Source of the DNA: Pampus argenteus
Taxonomy: Eukaryota; Chordata; Actinopteri; Scombriformes; Stromateidae
NCBI GenBank assembly: GCA_036937835.1
Contig: CM072879.1
Coordinates: forward strand, 15,927,001 to 15,991,000
Direction: 5' to 3'
DNA: 64,000 bases
Positions 38,011 to 50,897 of this stretch are shown in pieces; within the stretch, counting starts at the first letter, position 1, and every line of letters starts with the position of its first letter. Below the pieces are notes generated by a model that did not search any database, was not told the DNA's origin, and was given only the letters and a program-made list of their open reading frames with translations. Made by a program: the position numbers and the translations under genes.

Positions 38011-38181
38011 GAAACAGAGTCAAGTTAAACTAAAGTCTCTGAGTTCCCACTGGGTCTGAGGGATCAGACAAAGGAAACCAATGGGCACCTAGGGGACTTT
38101 AATAAAGTCCCATTTCTGGAACACACACACACACACACGTACATAAAGTGACAGTACAGCTTGTACAGACAAGTTGCCACA

Positions 38182-38216
<35 letters not shown>

Positions 38217-38337
38217 GCGTCTCACTGGGTCGTCCAAAAGGGTGTTGAGAGCAGACATGTTGTGTCTGAAGTTTTTTTTTTTTCTTGACAAGTTCACTTC
38301 TCACAGATATCCTCTGTTTCATAACGACTGTAGTAGA

Positions 38338-38369
<32 letters not shown>

Positions 38370-38384
38370 ACACACACATACACA
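37979..38384. repeat. Microsatellite cluster: four CA/GT tracts in 400 bp
   Basis: GT run at 37979-38008, then CA runs at 38120-38138, 38183-38214 and 38338-38384 (the last with two CAT interruptions). The GT and CA tracts are mutually complementary, so the strand could fold on itself. Confidence 0.9.
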
Positions 38385-41020
38385 GATGATTAAGAAATTG
38401 TTCAAGTCAGTATTTTGTTTGTGTGCAAACACAAATGCTGAAAATGTACCTGGCAAAGTCTCAGGGGAAAACAGTCATTCTGCTTACATTGCAAGATCCT
38501 AGTAAAAAAAAAAGAAAAAAAAAAGTACTAATTAGACCAGAATGACTGACAAAAAGACAAAATTGCCACTATAGCTGTCAGCGATAAAGCTTTCAAGACT
38601 ACAAACTCAAAGCTTGAAGTTTGGCAGACAGCAGCCTATATATGCAATCCAATGGAGACCAAAGTCAAGGCAAAAGCCGTCAAACGCTCCTGCAGCGTGA
38701 TCCACACATAGCTTGGTCTGAGTCCGTAGAAAATCAAAAATAAACCGAGAGGTACCAGACTCATTCAGATCTATGAACTGTTCTAGCGATAACACGCTAG
38801 TATAACATAACAATTATAGTCTCCTTCCACAAAGTGCTATTGATTGACAAAATAGTTTTTTAAAGACATGTGGACACTCATTCTCACAGCATAATCTGTG
38901 TTTCTAAATACCAGCAACATGCTCAGCATTTAAAGGGCTGTGTCACTTTTTGTCTCTGATTCTGAAACGACGGCAGCGCCACACTCAGACTCTGAAGAGC
39001 ACCTAATATTAGTATAATGAAAACACAAAAGCCAATTATGTGGGTTGAGGACAATGCCATAGCTCTGTAAGCCAGCGCCTCCCACTGCAATAAGCCTGCC
39101 CGACGCATGTGGCTGCAGAAAGCAGATCAGATCGAGGTTATCTGTATTGAAATTCATAGATTCTGTGTCGCCCTTTTCTCCCAATATAAATACACAATCA
39201 AAATAAGACGCATTAAGCTTCCCACTGAAAAAAAAAATCTGATAACAAAAAGCTGCCTTGTAATAAGTCCATAAATCGGTGAGTCATGTGTCTGGGAGAT
39301 TAGACAGGAGGTTCACTGTTTCAGAAGGGATTACAGAGCATACATTAGAAGGCAATGATTATTTTTTTTAGATACAGAAACGAATGATCATGTGACAAAA
39401 CTCTTCACTTTCCATTGTGACCCTCAGGACCGATCCAAGTGTCACCTTCCTGACAGCAGTCTCCCCTCTATATGATTTACCTCGCCCGGCCCCCCGAAAA
39501 ACGTATCGGACTACAAAGTTCAGCAGGTGAAATTCAATCCTGCAAATCTCCCCTTCCCCTCAGCTGTGCAGGCACACTTATATCCACGTTACACACGTAT
39601 GCAAACGCGCACCAATGCGCAAAAAAAAAACACCCCACGCTCGCTCGCTCGCTCCCCTCACAAACACGCCGTTTAAATTTCAATCCCGCTCACACGTTCT
39701 CTTTCAAAATATAAGCGGCTTTCGCTCAGCTACTTATGCCAGTTGAATGTTTATGTCTGGTATTCAGATTAGCATTGCTGCTAAGTGTGGTCCCAATATG
39801 CCTGCCGTGTGTACCCTATTCTGTGTGGATGCACTGTTGGTTTTTTAGCAACCAGCAGCCCAACTAATGCCAGACAGACAGCTCAGACACAAAACAATCC
39901 ACGATTATTAATGTTGGCATTTGTCATCTCTGAATGTTAAACCATGTGGGCTACTTCAGAGACCCCAGATCAAGGAGGATTTAATCTGATGTCTGTAGGA
40001 CCATGAAATAACAATGATCAGCTGGGGAAGAAGTCCACTACCAGGTTTATTCTTGTATAGATGCAAGATTTTTAACACTACCTTTTATTATATTGCTTCT
40101 GTATTATGTTTTTTCCCCAAGCTACACACACAAACACCTGAACCCCCACACACAAACCATCACTAAAATGTACTGTGACCTGTTGTTCGGTACTGTGGTA
40201 ACTGTCCAGTGACTCCCGGGGCAGCAGCAGCAGCAGCACGTCCCAACATTTGACATTGCGTGAGGCACTGACTGCACACTCGGCTGCACACTCGGCTGCA
40301 TCTGGTATTTCTGTTATACCCACAGACCCAAGAGTTCAGCATTCTTTTTAGTCTATTGGATTTTCAAAGGACATAATGTACATCCATTGTAGAAATATGG
40401 ACACCAAAAGTAATATAATAATCTGGAACACAGTAAAAGAGATAAGGATATTGTGCCTGAAGTCATAAGTTGACATAACTAAGTGTTGACGGTGAAGCAA
40501 ACATGCACACACCCTTTTGCTGATATAACAAAACTCAGGAAAAGAAAAGGTGGAAATTTCAGCAAGGTGGCGAATGTTGTTTATTCAGTCAAGAGTCACC
40601 TGATCTATTCTGAGCATTTGCTTTGCTGCACAAGTTAGCAGAAAAGGCACAGATCGATTAAGAGTCGTCACGCCTGTATTCTCTAAGGCTAACCTCAAAT
40701 GTCTTGCTGTTTGTCAAGGGCAACAACACATTTATCTAAGCACGTACCCTAGTTTTCCCCTTGCAGAGTGTTTTTTTTTTTTTTTGAAGGAAGGCAAACT
40801 GCTCGAAGCACAATTTTCCATGAGAATGTGACTTATGGACAAAGCCTTAGATCATGTTACAACAGAGAACAAAGAGATGAATGGAAATCTTTGAAGCATT
40901 CACCAGTAAATCACATCCCAGTTATTTTATTGATGATGCTATTAAATGTTACATGTAGACTGCAGCACTTAAGAGGCAAAAATAAATATACAGCGATGAA
41001 GAGGCACATGTATGAATTGC
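38385..41020. other. No gene seen
   Basis: Non-coding. Minor items are a GCTC tetranucleotide run near 39642-39655, a GCA trinucleotide run near 40222-40237, and a short duplication of CTGCACACTCGG near 40271-40295. Poly(T) runs occur near 40771. Confidence 0.45.
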
Positions 41021-41770
41021 TATAATATTATTTCCCGCGTGGACTATGTGATGCTGGAGATGATGTATTGTAAATTGTGTATACATCTGATGGCTTCACT
41101 TCCTGTTGCCAGTAGGCGGTGCTACACATGTGGGTCGTCAATGCGGCGGTACATTCAGTGGAGGTCGTCTGACATGCATGTGTCGTACGTTGCACGAAAG
41201 AGTTAAATATTACTTCCTGTGTCCACTATGTGGCACTAGTGAGCACTTATTAATTAGGTGATGCTGCTATATATATCATGTGTAGACCTCGCTATGTAAG
41301 TTTTATGTAAAACAGATGACGTTTGTCACATATTGGTTTGACTTACTGTTGTCAGTAGGTGGCGCTATGAGTATAAATCAATATAGCCTTTAGGCCTGGA
41401 CTCTTATCCAGCATGTGAAATTTGGCAAAACACACACGGTGCTCCAATTAAAAGCCACATAAACCAAAGGATAAAAGTAATTAGGGGGCGCTACAGAGCC
41501 GACGTGCCATGCTCAAGCCAAATTGCAATCACATCAAAATATTTACTAGTTTTGGTTTGTTTTTTTTGTTTTTTTCTGCATCCTTAAGGGCTCAAAACAT
41601 GTTTTTAAAATCCAAAATGGCTGACTTCATGTCGGGTGAAAACATTTTTAAAAAATGTATGACGAGAGCAATGATCCCACCCAATTTCATGAACATCAAA
41701 GCAACTTTACTGTAACATGCTATTGAGCCCGCTGGCCACGCCCGAGCCCAGTCACTGCAGAACTTTCTCT
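41021..41770. repeat. Degenerate interspersed repeat with regularly spaced CTCF-like GGCGCTA motifs
   Basis: A core resembling ACTTCCTGTTG followed by CAGTAGGTGGCGCT recurs. Its motif positions are 41109-41123 (CCAGTAGGCGGTGCT), 41223-41237 (CCACTATGTGGCACT), 41352-41366 (TCAGTAGGTGGCGCT) and 41478-41492 (TAATTAGGGGGCGCT). A fifth, weaker one is at 41041-41055. Steps between the four main motifs are 114, 129 and 126 bp. Flanking phrases such as AAAATGGCTGACTTC (about 41614) and the paired CCACGCCCGAGCCC / GCTCGGGCCC (41737, 41848) are familiar to me from a dispersed teleost repeat. No coding capacity was seen. Confidence 0.55.
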
Positions 41771-44700
41771 AAAAAAAAAAAACCAAAAACAAGATTCCTC
41801 TTACTTTCGGTTGCCAGGGACCGTTGGGCTACTGGCAGTGAAAGTGCTCGGGCCCTAATTAGTCCGAGTGATGTCAGATCCTGCAACAAAATGACTGTCT
41901 TTACCTGTAGGAACACACTGAGCCTCAGAACACACAGTGCAGCTCCGGGCTACGGTGACATTTTCACAGATTAGAAGATTATATTAACAGCGCACATCGA
42001 CCAGATCCATCTTTAAACCAGCCCACCATCCCCATTAGCCTGAGGCCACATGACATCTCAACAATGAGGCCTATTACAGTGCAGGGATGGTAATAAACCA
42101 TCGTGGTTGTTAAATAGCTGGGGTAAGAAAGCAACTTATAAATAAAGAATAAATGTTGAGTAAAAGCTGGTAATGATGATGGTTTTCACCGTTTTTATTA
42201 TGTGCTCCAATAAGTCCTCGTGAATTGAATCAATTGAATTTGACAGTTGTGAACAATTACTAAAAAAGATTCAGAGTAAAAGGCTGCGAGGGGAATCAGA
42301 TTCATATCAGTTTATTGGAGGAGATGATAACTTGTGTGTCTGGTTACTATGAACTTTGAATTGCGTAATATAAAAGCTATGAAATGTTGCCAGTATATGA
42401 TGAAATGAAGGCTGAGAGCTTGGTAGCTACGTTTTCAAGAAGACACCCGAACCATCATTGTTTTTATGTGAGTTTACAGCGAGCCGGTTTCAGCGAAACG
42501 ATGTCTGTCTGTGGTGTCCGTATATATAAAGATGGACATAACCGAGGTGTGACATCACACATTGTTTTGCATTGGACCTGATTTGAGACCCAGAGTTTCT
42601 GCTTCCTCATTTGAGGGCGAGGTGTTACTCTTCCATGTGTTACCTGGAAACATGCCCCGTTACCTCGGACCCAGAACACAGAGAACTACTTCAGCAAAAT
42701 TGTGCTAGCAGGGCAGGTATCATAATCAAGTAATATTAAACTTACTGACTTATTGCAACAATTGTCTGACTCAGTGCAAATCCTGGAGACTCACATTTAT
42801 TTTTTTATTTTTTTTGCTGCCAGCTGGTAGTTGCCATGTGACCTAAACCACAATAAAGGGATTCATAGACAAAACTGTCCCCTGTTAAATTATTATATTA
42901 CAGAGGCTAAATAATATATTACAAGGACATCATTTAAAATGACTGGCAGCTCTCTCTTGTGATCAAATAGAACTAAAAAAAATCCTCAAGTTGTAGGTGA
43001 TTAGTATAAATATATCTACCGACAGCTGGTACCGACAGTGTGTCATCTATGATGTCACCAAGGTCAGAGTTTAACTTTGCTGGAGCCGAGGAGACACACG
43101 GAGCCTGGGTCTTCATTAGTCACAGCACAGGAAGAACTAATAGACGTTAGGGAGTCATTAGTCCGTCTTTAAAGAAGGGGTCGTTTGAGGGTAAATTAGC
43201 TGAAGCCATCGTCGTTATCAACACACAACAGTCTGGTGATCAGTCAGCCACACGGTGATATCATTCCTTTATCGTATGCAGAGAAAAAAAAACAAATGAT
43301 AAAATGTTTTATTGAGGGCGGTTTCTTCAAAGAGAGGAAACATCTTTTGCCTCATAAAAGTTTCAAGATGGTGCCACAAACAGCTTTTGTAGTGAGGCCC
43401 AACTTCTGTTATTTTGGGCCGTTACGGCTAAAAATATCACATGCTTAGGACACTTTATTGTCTGAAGTGCCACAGATTTTTTTTTTTTTGCACCAGAGTG
43501 AATTATGTTTAGAGCTTAAATTTAGGTCACACAGAAGTCACAACCCTGAGCAGACAGCAGGTCGCAGCCAGAGTGACCTGTCTACATTTCCTCTGTATGA
43601 ATGTTATTATTCAGGTATGCAGGGAGGAGATGGGGATCAGGTTACACCGGGGCTGCCCTATTCATCAAGGCAATGTAGAGACAGCGGTGGAAACAGAAGA
43701 GACCACACGATGATAAATATCAGCAGGAGCCATATATATATATATATATGAACCGCAATAGCAGCGGAGACATCCAAAAGACACAATATTAAACACAGCG
43801 AGGAGAAATAAGAGTATAACAAAAAAAGGACAAGGAATCAGATAACAATAACACGAGTACCCAGCAGATAGCCGGTCGGATCTGAGGCTTATTGGCACAA
43901 ATCAGTGCCGTCAGCCCCCCCCTTGCTTAACTGACCACAAGACCTGCAAGCTAATTTATAGATGGGTTTGGGTTTTCCATCACTGGCTGGAACCTCTCAC
44001 TCTATTGTAAAAACCCTTTGGGAAAGCAGCAGTTGTGACTGGAAAGTTATTAGCCCATTCTTTTTTCTGTCCTAATCACTATATGAGCGAGTACACCTAT
44101 GCACGCATCTTTTGCAAAGTGGTTCATATATATAATGATCTCATGAAAATGCATACACTAATGCTTCCTCTCCTACATACAACCACCTCTACAAAGGTCC
44201 CGAGCTGCAGATTTAGTTGCAGGTATATGAATATTCAAGATCCAAACAATTAAAGCACTTTATGGATAATGCCGGCTGTACACAAAGCCATTTTTCTGAC
44301 TCATTGTCATTTGTCATACACCCCCCAAACAGCCCTCTGCATTGGTTTAGTGCTCGCTCTCCTTCTCTGCCTTCCTTTTTGTCTCTCTCCATCTGCCTAT
44401 AGGGCCGATCCAGACTACAGCTTCTTCAGGAAGTGAATAGACAGATTTAAACATGGCTCACTGTCCTGGCTGAATGCCCAAGTCTCGGATGACTCGAGGG
44501 GCTGAAATCCGAAATCCCAGGATAAAAGGAGAGATAGAGAGGGAACTGAGAATGAATGCTAGGTGAGTTATGAGGGACCGATAAAGATAAGATGTAAATG
44601 TGTTAGAACAGGCATGAGATGCACTGATGCCTGCGCTGCAACAGTAGTTTAAAGGTGTGACGATAGTAGGTGTTTCAGCTGCGGTAGCTGCAGTAAGAGT

Positions 44701-44865
44701 GATGTGAATGATTCAGGTAAAAGCTTAAAATCCTCTAAGCAGGCTCTGTAAATACACCCACATCTTCACCCTGCATGCATCTCTCCTGAACGTTATGAGT
44801 ATACTTTAGTTTTTTTAGTCATTTTTTTATAATATTCAGTGTGAGATTCGAAGCATTTCTGTTTC
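41771..44865. other. No gene seen; possible fragment of a dispersed repeat at 42515-42600
   Basis: About 42515-42600, with a TATATAAAGATGGAC phrase followed by GTGACATCACACATTG, resembles a dispersed teleost repeat I have seen, but the match is from memory. An (AT)n run lies at 43734-43750. No exon is recognised. Confidence 0.35.
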
Positions 44866-44940
44866 GTACATGATAGTGAACTGAATCTCTTTGGATTTTG
44901 GACTATTGATAAAACATTTGAAGACATCACCTTGATCAAT
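44866..44940. mobile_element. Fragment of the same repeat family as 23085-23358
   Basis: The stretch CTGAATCTCTTTGGATTTTG and the following GGACTATTGAT align, with small gaps, to CTGATCATCTTGTGGATTGTTGG near 23229. The downstream ACATTTGAAGACATCACCTTG is another hallmark block of that repeat as I know it. No termini are visible. Confidence 0.5.
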
Positions 44941-45274
44941 AGTGAACATAATCAGTAATCGCGTCCCTACATTACTGTTTGGTAAGATATAATCACAGAC
45001 ATGCATGTGGAAGCAGAGTCTCTCATAGTTACACATAACCTGCACAAACATCTGTTAGCACTGTCATCCACCGTTACCAAAGAGTTTCTTTTAAAAAAGT
45101 TCGTGTGATGTTTGTGCTTGTGAGTGCAGCTTCGAGTTCTTGTAGTTAGTTGGTATGTTGCAGCTCTGGGGTGATTCTACACTGTTTACCCACCTGCTGT
45201 ATAAATAGTATAGTAGAAAATACTATAGTAGAATACATAGTAGTACCTCAGCGCACAAGGGCTTCTATATGCAT

Positions 45275-45325
45275 GCAGCCCAGAGTAATTATCCATCGGA
45301 GGGATTATGCATACCCTTAATGAAT
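45275..45325. promoter_or_regulatory. Candidate conserved element with OTX/POU-type motifs
   Basis: AGTAATTATCCATC, GGGATTATGCATA and a TATATGCATGCAG phrase are packed within about 50 bp. They include an OTX/CRX core GGATTA and ATGCAT octamer-like pieces. It is short and unverified. Confidence 0.2.
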
Positions 45326-45341
45326 GTTTGTTTGTTTTGTG

Positions 45342-45479
45342 AGTGTGTGTGTGTGTGTGTGTGTGCGTGCTGCCTCTAGAGTCTGCAGCTCGTGGTCTCT
45401 TGCAGTCTCATTAAATGTGGTATCTGGCAGGGAGAGTACTGCACATTCTCAAGGTGTGGTGGTGGTGGTGGTGGTGGTG
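45342..45479. repeat. (GT)n and (GGT)n microsatellites
   Basis: GT run at 45342-45368 and GGT trinucleotide run at 45456-45479. Confidence 0.9.
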
Positions 45480-46248
45480 AGAGCTGGCTTGAATTTCACA
45501 TTTCCATGTGTGTGTGTGTGTGCATTCAGACATGCACACATGTGCTTGTGTGACTCAGTGTGCGCCTGCGTTTGACCGCCTATTAGCCGGAGATGCCATT
45601 CTGTGCTCCTTTTAATCGTCTACTTCCACCAAACTCATATTGTGCTCTGATTTTTCTGAACGTAGCATGCATGATCCAGTTATTTACACTGCCTGAATGT
45701 ATCACATGTGTGTGTTGCTGTGTGTGTGTGTATGTGTGTTCATGTGTGTAACAGGCACACTCACAGGTCTTTAAGTAAAAACATGCAGCACTCTGAACCG
45801 GAGACTGGACATTAACACAAAGCAATGCTGCCACAAAGAAATTGAAAAAGCAGCCAAGGCAATTTGAGTCTGGATGCCTTGTGAAATGTTGGCAGGGAGG
45901 AAATGATTTAATACAATTCTCTTCCTGCTTGTGACCTAATACGTTCTTCTTGTGTTATTCTCCTGCTCGCGTCTGTTGGAAACCTTTCCCTTGTCTCTAT
46001 TGCTTTGCATTCCATTTTTCTTTGTGCCGGTCCCTTCCTCCCTCCCTCCCTACCTCCTCTCTTCATCTCTCCTTCTGCGACTGGTTCACCTCAGTAGAAG
46101 TTTGCATTTCGTGCGTCAGTGTGGAGACTGCCACTCTGGCGCTACTTGTTGGGAGCATCTGACAAAATAGAGCCTCAGCCGTGGGTGTTGGCCTGTGATG
46201 TCTGAAGCAGCAGAGTAAGATTGTTTTGGCCTATGACAGTGACACACT

Positions 46249-46284
46249 CTTACACACACACACACTCTTACACACACACACACT
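46249..46284. repeat. Short tandem duplication around (CA)n
   Basis: The unit CTCTTACACACACACACA occurs twice in direct tandem, consistent with a small slippage duplication. Confidence 0.8.
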
Positions 46285-48676
46285 GCTTTTCTCTGACTAT
46301 GCTGGGTCATGAGAAAGTCAGTGTGTAGCCAAGTCCGGTCATTTACTTGTGCAGTCATTGAGCAAGAGGAAGCTTCATGAGTGTTTATAATAAACAATAT
46401 AACAGGCAGCAGGATATTTAGAAGTACTGAACCTCCCCGCTTAATTATCAGTGAGCAACATGCTGAATCCCTGCCAGCACCCTGTGCTGTAACCTTACGC
46501 GAGTGACTGATTTTCTTCCCTCCTACATTAAAGCCACATACTTCCAACATTATGATGTTATTTTTGCAAGAGAATATGTTGAACATTAACGAATTTAAAG
46601 TCAGTGTTCCGTAGCACAAGTCAGGACACGCTACCTATCGTATAACCCCGTTAAAACGCAGGAATACAACATGTGTCTTGCCAAATATGTCTTTTATTAA
46701 ATCTGAATAGATCCCAGTAATGCAAAAATACTAATGTGTATTGAAAATATAATACATAATGCATAATAATAATACAATAGTATTTTAGCATATGACATTT
46801 AGCATACAGTATGTTTGTTCATGTATGGCTGTATGTGTTTATGCACCACATACTGCATCTCCAGATATAGCTTTATTAAACCTAACTTTAGGTTTACATT
46901 CTTAACATCGCAACCAAGCAACTTAGTAATAATGGACGACCGACCTTAGTTGATTTTGTGGGGCACATTCCTGCACAAATTTACTGGCAATCAAATTATA
47001 TATATAACAACCAATCAACAAGCAGCGAACTGTTGCCTAGGAAGAGCAGGGGATGGATATTTTGGATATTTTAAAGGAGACACAACATGCTTTTTGTCCT
47101 TTTTGTGAAACAAAAATCTGAGAAGTGAGAATTGAGTTGTTTGTTTACGGAGCTTCCCATAAATCAGAACAGGGCGGCCTCATAGTGACAGGGGGGCGGG
47201 GCTTAAAGAGGCCAAGGACCAATGTAAGAAAAATACTAAATTTACTTCAAACTGTAAATCATGCAAATATGTAACAGTAGAGAATATAAATATATACCTA
47301 GTAATGTGCATAAAGTGCTCTAATGCACACGTCAACTTAACAGACTGTCGGGGTCATGCATAAGGATTAAGATGGAATTAAGTAATAATAATAATAATAT
47401 TCTCAACTGAATCCAACTTCAGAGAGAAACAGTGAAAATATGTGAAGGCTGTTTGTGTGTACTATGTTTTTCTCTGCCTCTCAGCCCCACAATCTGTGTA
47501 TATCTGTGGTATTATGACATTTAGACAGATACAGTTTCACTATGAGGCAGGAAATGCAGCCCAGGTGAGTTGAGACGTGCAGATAAGGTCAGCGTAAACA
47601 ACCAGAGAGCAGCTGTGGCAAAAAAAAAAAACCCTAAAGTGACTAAGAACGTGAAGCAGTGTAGTGAGATACCGGCTCGAGCAGCATCCCAGCAACAGAG
47701 CACAGGCACACACACACACTCTCACAACCACACATGAGTATGCTTTTGTTTGGACATACACACCCCCACACACATACCAGGTGTGCACTTGACACATGGT
47801 GATAATGGCATACACGCATGACTAATACACATAGCCATACTGGTGAGAATAGGGGTTAGCCTGGGCATATGGAGATCATCACTCACACCTCGAGAGCTTG
47901 TGATAGCGGTGGGACAAGATCTATGGTTTTTCAATGAGGGCCTGGGCTATGGCTTCTCAGCGCCACAGCACATTAGAGGCAATCACTTACTCTAAATAAG
48001 CACACAGAGAGCTGATTAAAGGAGAGAGGTTAAGAGAGAAAAAAAAACACACAGATAGATGACTGAGCGGGTGGGAGAGAGTAAACCTAGAATGAGTCTT
48101 TGTGAGGATTTGCGAGGAACGAAACATCGCACGTTCATTAGCGGTTGCTCACTCATCTGATCCAGCAACTGAAATGAAGCAGGTAAGGTGTGATGGGACC
48201 AGAGAGGTGTCATCCCAATTTATATGACAGCGCCTTGGCTGAGTCACCAGCGTTTTAAACTCCCCTTTTATCTCCCGATCCGTCCTTTCCACAAAAGGGC
48301 CCCATCGCTCAGTGACCCCCCTGAATAAGATAAGCAAAGGGAGATCAGAGTCAGATGAGCACAAGGAAAGGAGAGGATGAAAAGATTAAAGAGAGGAAGA
48401 GGAGGGGAAGCGTTAGATCTATGGGCTGGCAAAGAAAGGTGCTGTCATTGCATGACGACTCCTGCTAGGGAAATTCAGGGTGAAGCAGCTCCCCCGCAGC
48501 AGGGCCGTACAGGTCTGGCTTTGATTTGAGATATAACGCTCTTTAACCAGTGATCTATATGTGAGATCACTTTTCATGCTCATACTCGCACACCAACGTT
48601 ATCTCTGCTGCGTTTGCTCATATGTAACTATTTGGCTTCAGAAAAAAAAAAAAGTCCTTTGGGTGACACACACTTA

Positions 48677-48805
48677 AGATAAGATAAGACTTTATTGTCC
48701 CACAGAGACATATATGACTTGGACAGAGAAGGCAGCTGCTGTACCAAATAATTTAACATCATTCAACATCATACATTACTCAAGATAAAAACAATAAATA
48801 TAAAG
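48677..48805. mobile_element. Probable LINE-type 3'-tail fragment
   Basis: The phrase AGATAAGATAAGACTTTATT, then GTCCCACAG, then CTTGGACAGAGAAGGCAGCTGCTG and an A-rich tail with ACAATAAATA, resembles the very common teleost repeat containing TTTATTG-TCCC, thought to be a retrotransposon 3' end. Identification is from memory of the motif. No reverse transcriptase is present. Confidence 0.5.
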
Positions 48806-49639
48806 CCAGAGATCTTCAGAATAAAAGGTGGAACACAGAGTTTCATCGGTCCTCGACTAGGCTTGTGCAATATGTCATATATCCCGATAAAGGTCATTTC
48901 ATACCCAGATAACGATACATATCACAATATAGCACCTTTCTTTTAATTCAGTGAATAAATAGTTTGCATAGACAGAAGTAGCTCTTTTATATTATCCTGC
49001 CCTAACCCTTGTAATATTGATCTACTCCAGAGTGTCTGATCTGATATTGATTTTTAGCCGCAGTAGCAGCACGACTCTATTTCGCCTTGTGGGTCCACCA
49101 CTTCGGTTCAGACTGAAATCAACTACTGATAACTTTGGTGAACCCGTAACTTTTCCTCTACGGCCACCGTAAGGTTGACACTTCTGTTTAAGACTGAAAA
49201 CAACTATTAGATGAATTAAAATAAAAAATTTTGACACTCATGTCCACCTCTGGATGAAATGCAATAATATTCATCTTGTCCCACCATCAGGTCAAGACTT
49301 ACATTCGCGTCAGTATCATCTGCACTTTGCGTTCAATGCTAATTAGCAACATCGAAACATGGTAAACAAAACTGAGAAAACATCAGCATGTTGTCATTGG
49401 ATCATTGACGGTCATGCCACTGAGTTTTCTCATTATCCAGTTACTATATACTGCTAGTGCTAATCTAATATCACCGGCTTGGTTTGTTCCAGACGGACTC
49501 TATGGCTTTTAGTGTACAAAAACACATATCATTATTCCATGTCCATGACTGGTATGATATCCACTGTTGTCTAAACAGAGGACAAGAACATGTATTTTTC
49601 TCAATTTGTGGGATAAACCCAATTTTGAATTGTGGTGTA

Positions 49640-49975
49640 AATTCGCGGTTGTCATGGGAGCATATAATAGGCCGTGAGACGACAACAACAGTACTAATAG
49701 GAAGCAGCATTCTCCATCCCCGTGTTCAAGGGTATGGCCTTTGTAAGCCAGCTGGGCCTAATGGAGTAATTACATTGCTCCTATTCTCTCTATAGACTAG
49801 GAGAGAATTGTCTCAAAAGCCAGTTCTGTTTGCCAGCGCAAAACAACTGTGTTGTTAGGGAGTTACAATCATTATTATTAATAGCTGTCAATTACATTGT
49901 TTTTGTGATGCTTTATTATGATGGACGTCGAGCGATAAACAGAAATCATCGGCTTGTTTACGTGTTTTTCCGACA
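49640..49975. promoter_or_regulatory. Candidate conserved non-coding element
   Basis: This is about 330 bp of repeat-free sequence with dense developmental-factor-like cores: GGAGTAATTACATTG near 49760, a CTGTCAATTACATTGTTTTTG SOX/homeodomain-like stretch near 49885, and GTTTACGTG near 49957. No coding frame fits. It is the strongest-looking block of this kind after 1890-2110. Confidence 0.3.
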
Positions 49976-50853
49976 GCCGTGTACCTAATAATGTATGAGC
50001 ATGTGTTTTTCTATTGTTGTGTTGTGAGCCCATATCTGCCTAATTTCCTCTTACTCATATGGCAGGATGGTTGGAAATAAGAGTTATTTATGTTAATAAT
50101 ATGTCTGGTGACTAGGAAGGTAAGCAAAATGCTTCAACTGTTTGTCACATTACACCCACCTCCATGCAAACAGAGGTGGAATAAGACGGGAAGAAGAAGG
50201 GAAACTATATGCAGATTTTTTTCCCTTGTTGTCTGCATTATTTTTTTTAAAGTCTGTATATCGATTGTCATCCTGTCATTTAGTAAAGTTAAACTTTAAA
50301 CTTGCAATGTGCACATATAAAAATATGTATATGAATTGTATCTTCGTACTTTTTAGTTTTTTTTAATGCAAGATTCAAAATTTCTATAATTCAATATTTA
50401 TCAATTATAATAAAATGCTGACCAAATCCATAATTATTCTGATAGCACACTCAAGCCTCTTGTACCTGTTCCCAAAACACTGAGTAACCTTTTAGGATTA
50501 AGTGGTTGTTAACCTATAGGCAGGATAGGTTTATGTCTGCTTTCCCTGCTGAATTAATTCAAATGGTAAATAAGTGAAACCTGGTTCGAGGGCTGTTTGT
50601 GATCCATATTCCATTGTGAAGGGTCTGAGCTATATCTGTCGTACAGGTTTATCAAACAGAGAGAAGGTAAATCGTGTGAGGTGGCAGGGGACGGTGGATT
50701 AATGTGCTCATTATGAGGAGGATTCGTCTCATTACAGTTTTGACGCTGATACATGTAATCCAGCATTCTGGTAATGAAGCTACAACTGACCCGATTGGTT
50801 GTTTTTAAATTGCTCTGACAAATTAGAGCAAATAGAGAGGTCATGTCCTAAAG

Positions 50854-50854
<1 letters not shown>

Positions 50855-50896
<42 letters not shown>
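50855..50896. repeat. (GT)n microsatellite, 21 units
   Basis: Long pure GT run (42 nt). Confidence 0.95.

Positions 50897-50897
<1 letters not shown>

Larger units (their letters stand above)
44941..48676. other. No gene seen
   Basis: Non-coding. About 47060-47220, with a TTTTAAAGGAGACAC start and a GGGGGGCGGGGCTTAAAGAGG phrase, may be another degenerate dispersed repeat. The block 48125-48320 is repeat-free and GC-richer and could be conserved. The 167-codon minus frame at 46116-46619 includes a CA-repeat artefact and has no domain. Confidence 0.4.

Noticed and set aside
46116..46619. 167-codon minus-strand frame
   Set aside because: It contains a Cys-Val repeat from a CA microsatellite and no recognisable domain. 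Length alone is not enough.
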